From: JABURQ01 sp029243145
Lineage (GTDB): Bacteria; Planctomycetota; Planctomycetia; Planctomycetales; Planctomycetaceae
Length of the DNA: 64,000 nt
Direction: 5' to 3'
Assembly (NCBI GenBank): GCA_965660145.1
Contig: CBFHYX010000005.1
Span: forward strand, 186,001-250,000
The stretch's first letter is position 1, and the number at the start of each line of letters is the position of its first letter. The notes beneath the pieces were generated by a model. The model saw nothing but the letters and a program-made list of their open reading frames with translations. It did no database searches and had not been told where the DNA came from. Shown one piece after another: positions 61,819 to 64,000 of the stretch. A program made the translations under genes and the position numbers.

Positions 61819-62925
61819 TCATCCCAAATCGTAGTTGATATCGACCCAGGTTCGTTTCTCGTTGGACTCCAACACGGCGTCCGCAATGAATTGTGCTGAC
61901 GCGCCGTGATCAAATCCGGGAATCGCATCACGTCCCTCGACGATGGCCGAAACAAACTCCCAGACAAGATCGTAGCGGAAGACGGTACTCGGTTCTCCCG
62001 CATGCGGATCGCGGGGTGAGCCGGGAATCACAAGATGCTCTTCCGGGATAGGTACTTTCTCCATGCTGCCGCCATATTTACCAACCAGAATCACGTTGGG
62101 GTCAGTCAATTGATACACAGCTGACCCTTCCGATCCATTCACCTCAGCCCACTCAAAGCCAACTCCCTTATTGTGGTGACCTTTCATCACAGTCGATCCT
62201 TCCCAGACACCGACCGCTCCACTTTTGAATCGACCGATGAGAGACGACCAGTCATCAACTTCAGAAGGAGCACACGACTTGCCATCGTCGGTAAGATCCC
62301 GTGGCGTGAATTGAGCCACAGCACCACAGACCGATTCTATCGGCCCCATCAAATCTTGTGCAAAGTCGATGCGATGAATGGTCATATCGAACAGATCGCC
62401 GGCACCCGCTTTATCTTTATATTGTCGCCAGCCCCAACTGGTTTCTGGCAAGTCGAGAAAACGCTGCGAACGGAAATGGCGAGGTTCGCCTAACTTGCCA
62501 CTGTGAACAAGGTCTCGTAGAAAACGCATGGAGGGTGCAAAGCGATACGTGAACGCCGTCATATGTCGCAAGTCACGATCACGAGCCGCCCGATACATCT
62601 CGGCAGCGTCGGAGAAATCGAGTCCGAGTGGTTTTTCACACATCACGTGTTTGCCACCTTCGAGGCAAGCCAACGTAAGTTCTTTGTGAGTGAAGTTAGG
62701 CGTCGCAATAATCACCGCATCAATGTTTTTATCATCGGCGATGACTTGCACATCGGTGGTTGTTTTAATCGGCCCCCAGTCGGTCTCCCGTTGAGCCAAC
62801 AACGCTTCATTCGGATCGCATACTGCGACCAATTCAGCCCGAGGATCGACATTAATACCGGGGACATGATGAAAGCCGGAGACGGCACCGGCCCCGATAA
62901 TGGCAACACGGACTTTGTCACTCAT
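61819..62925 (-). CDS. Gfo/Idh/MocA family oxidoreductase
   Basis: NAD(P)-dependent dehydrogenase of 368 residues. VRVAIIGAGAVSGFHH near the N-terminus binds the nucleotide, CEKPLGLDFSDA carries the conserved EKP Lys, and the C-terminal domain has DMTIHRIDFAQDLMG with the likely catalytic His/Asp. The start at MSDKVRVAIIG puts the Rossmann strand at the N-terminus; the frame is open to 62979 from a TTG. Planctomycetes have many paralogues of unknown sugar specificity. Confidence 0.9.
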   Translation of the reverse strand: MSDKVRVAIIGAGAVSGFHHVPGINVDPRAELVAVCDPNEALLAQRETDWGPIKTTTDVQVIADDKNIDAVIIATPNFTHKELTLACLEGGKHVMCEKPLGLDFSDAAEMYRAARDRDLRHMTAFTYRFAPSMRFLRDLVHSGKLGEPRHFRSQRFLDLPETSWGWRQYKDKAGAGDLFDMTIHRIDFAQDLMGPIESVCGAVAQFTPRDLTDDGKSCAPSEVDDWSSLIGRFKSGAVGVWEGSTVMKGHHNKGVGFEWAEVNGSEGSAVYQLTDPNVILVGKYGGSMEKVPIPEEHLVIPGSPRDPHAGEPSTVFRYDLVWEFVSAIVEGRDAIPGFDHGASAQFIADAVLESNEKRTWVDINYDLG

Positions 62926-63012
62926 GGTGTGGATTTCTAAACGAGAGTCAGTCGAATTCATTATTGGTCGAGAAGCCAATCATAACTGAGCCTCGCCACA
63001 AATCCAATCCTC

Positions 63013-64000
63013 TCAAGACTCACCCTGTAGCTGTTTGATGAGGCGCCAGGCGTCATCCGTCGAGTGAATCGACTCATCTAATTGAGCAACGATGACTGCC
63101 TGCAGCAATGTTTTGAACTCTATCCCAGGCTTCATTCCTGCTTGGATGAAATCATCTCCCGTCAGGAATGGTTCTGGCGTGAGAACCTCGGGCGGCGTGC
63201 ATTTCAGATAGTGGTCGCAGAATTCATAAGCCCGTATCGAACCTTCGAGAATCAATTCGTTTGCTCGTGTATATTCCAGTAAATCATCACGGTATTCCGA
63301 CGACAGCAAACGCTTCAACTTATGCAGCGGAAGATCCTGCGGCTGGTGCAAATCCGAAAGGTGCTCTAGCAACCAAGCCATACGCTGTCGTTGTTCGTTG
63401 GAAAGCTTCAAACGTCTCGCAAATTCTGCAACTTCCACAAGAGAAAGATGTCGGCCCAGAATCACGAGGACCAATTCAGGAGATGGCCCTTCCAATTGTT
63501 GCAGCAGAAACATCAGATCATGACGTTCGCTTGAATCAGCCACAGGCAAGACCAGTTCAGGAAGGATTACGGGCCATAGTCCCAATGTCTCTGACAATTC
63601 AACTGCTTGGCGACGATGATCGTGCCCAAGCATCTTGAGTAATTCTTGCGTGATACGTTCAACACTGACAACCGTAATTTCACTCACATGCTTCTGAATC
63701 GCCTCCGCAGTTGAGGCTTCCACATCAAAGCCGAAGCGAGTGGCAAATCGAACCGCTCGTAACATTCGCAATTTGTCTTCAGCAAATCGATCGTCGGGAT
63801 CTCCAATACACCGCAGGACGCGTCGTCTCAGATCTTCTTCACCACCCACATAATCGTGAATGGTTTCCGTGAGTGGATCGAAGAACATGCCGTTGATCGT
63901 GAAGTCGCGACGGAGTGCATCTTCTTCGGGAGTACAATACTCGACCGATTCAGGACGACGACCGTCTAGATACTCACCCTCACGCCGAAACGTGGCGACT
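63013..64000 (-). CDS. CCA tRNA nucleotidyltransferase / poly(A) polymerase family, 5' end outside the window
   Basis: The frame enters from the right edge as VATFRREGEYLDGRRPESVEY and continues RRDFTINGMFFDP, the class II nucleotidyltransferase motif, then DRFAEDKLRMLRAVRFATRFGF, the RNA-binding RFA segment. The C-terminus is the usual helical body. The DxD metal motif lies outside the window. Adds or repairs CCA ends of tRNA, or poly(A) tails, depending on the subgroup. Confidence 0.9.
   Translation of the reverse strand, partial: VATFRREGEYLDGRRPESVEYCTPEEDALRRDFTINGMFFDPLTETIHDYVGGEEDLRRRVLRCIGDPDDRFAEDKLRMLRAVRFATRFGFDVEASTAEAIQKHVSEITVVSVERITQELLKMLGHDHRRQAVELSETLGLWPVILPELVLPVADSSERHDLMFLLQQLEGPSPELVLVILGRHLSLVEVAEFARRLKLSNEQRQRMAWLLEHLSDLHQPQDLPLHKLKRLLSSEYRDDLLEYTRANELILEGSIRAYEFCDHYLKCTPPEVLTPEPFLTGDDFIQAGMKPGIEFKTLLQAVIVAQLDESIHSTDDAWRLIKQLQGES

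Overview
The window reads as a chromosomal segment of a planctomycete, probably of the Planctomycetaceae (Gimesia/Rubinisphaera-like). This rests on gene content and style: secreted planctomycete-type hydrolases, a Cys-type sulfatase, a NIPSNAP/BNR/TolB-like secreted gene set, citramalate synthase (cimA), a DHPS-related DUF6513-type gene beside pabB, an RGG-rich Rho, a sigma-54-type dnaK promoter and many intergenic hairpin repeats. GC looks moderate (about 50%). No rRNA, tRNA or CRISPR was seen. Layout: 1-10 kb holds a dolichol-phosphate-mannose-synthase-like glycosyltransferase, ftsH, secreted hydrolases, a cyclophilin with a tandem-repeat tail, a bifunctional-nuclease (DUF151) protein, a NagB-like deaminase and a polysaccharide deacetylase. 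From 10 to 24.5 kb almost everything is on the minus strand and housekeeping: valS, cimA, ftsK, coaB, coaC, rpoZ, gmk, yicC, secG, tpiA, pheA. cimA is preceded by a strong promoter, an Ile/Val/Leu-rich 24-codon leader peptide and a terminator, which looks like ribosome-mediated attenuation. From 24.6 to 29.7 kb on the plus strand are dnaK (under a sigma-54-type promoter) and clpB. The segment 29.9-36.5 kb has a phosphodiesterase-type gene bracketed by two copies of the clpB 3' end, an intact phnZ-like gene with a decapitated phnY, an SGNH hydrolase, ndk, carA and an ArsR-type regulator. The segment 37-43 kb carries an SDR with altered active site, a DHPS-related protein, pabB and (after a 1.5 kb repeat-filled gap) pabA; together they suggest pABA and pterin (folate or tetrahydromethanopterin) synthesis. 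At 43-51 kb are a thioredoxin-fold protein, a giant triple amidohydrolase and rho.
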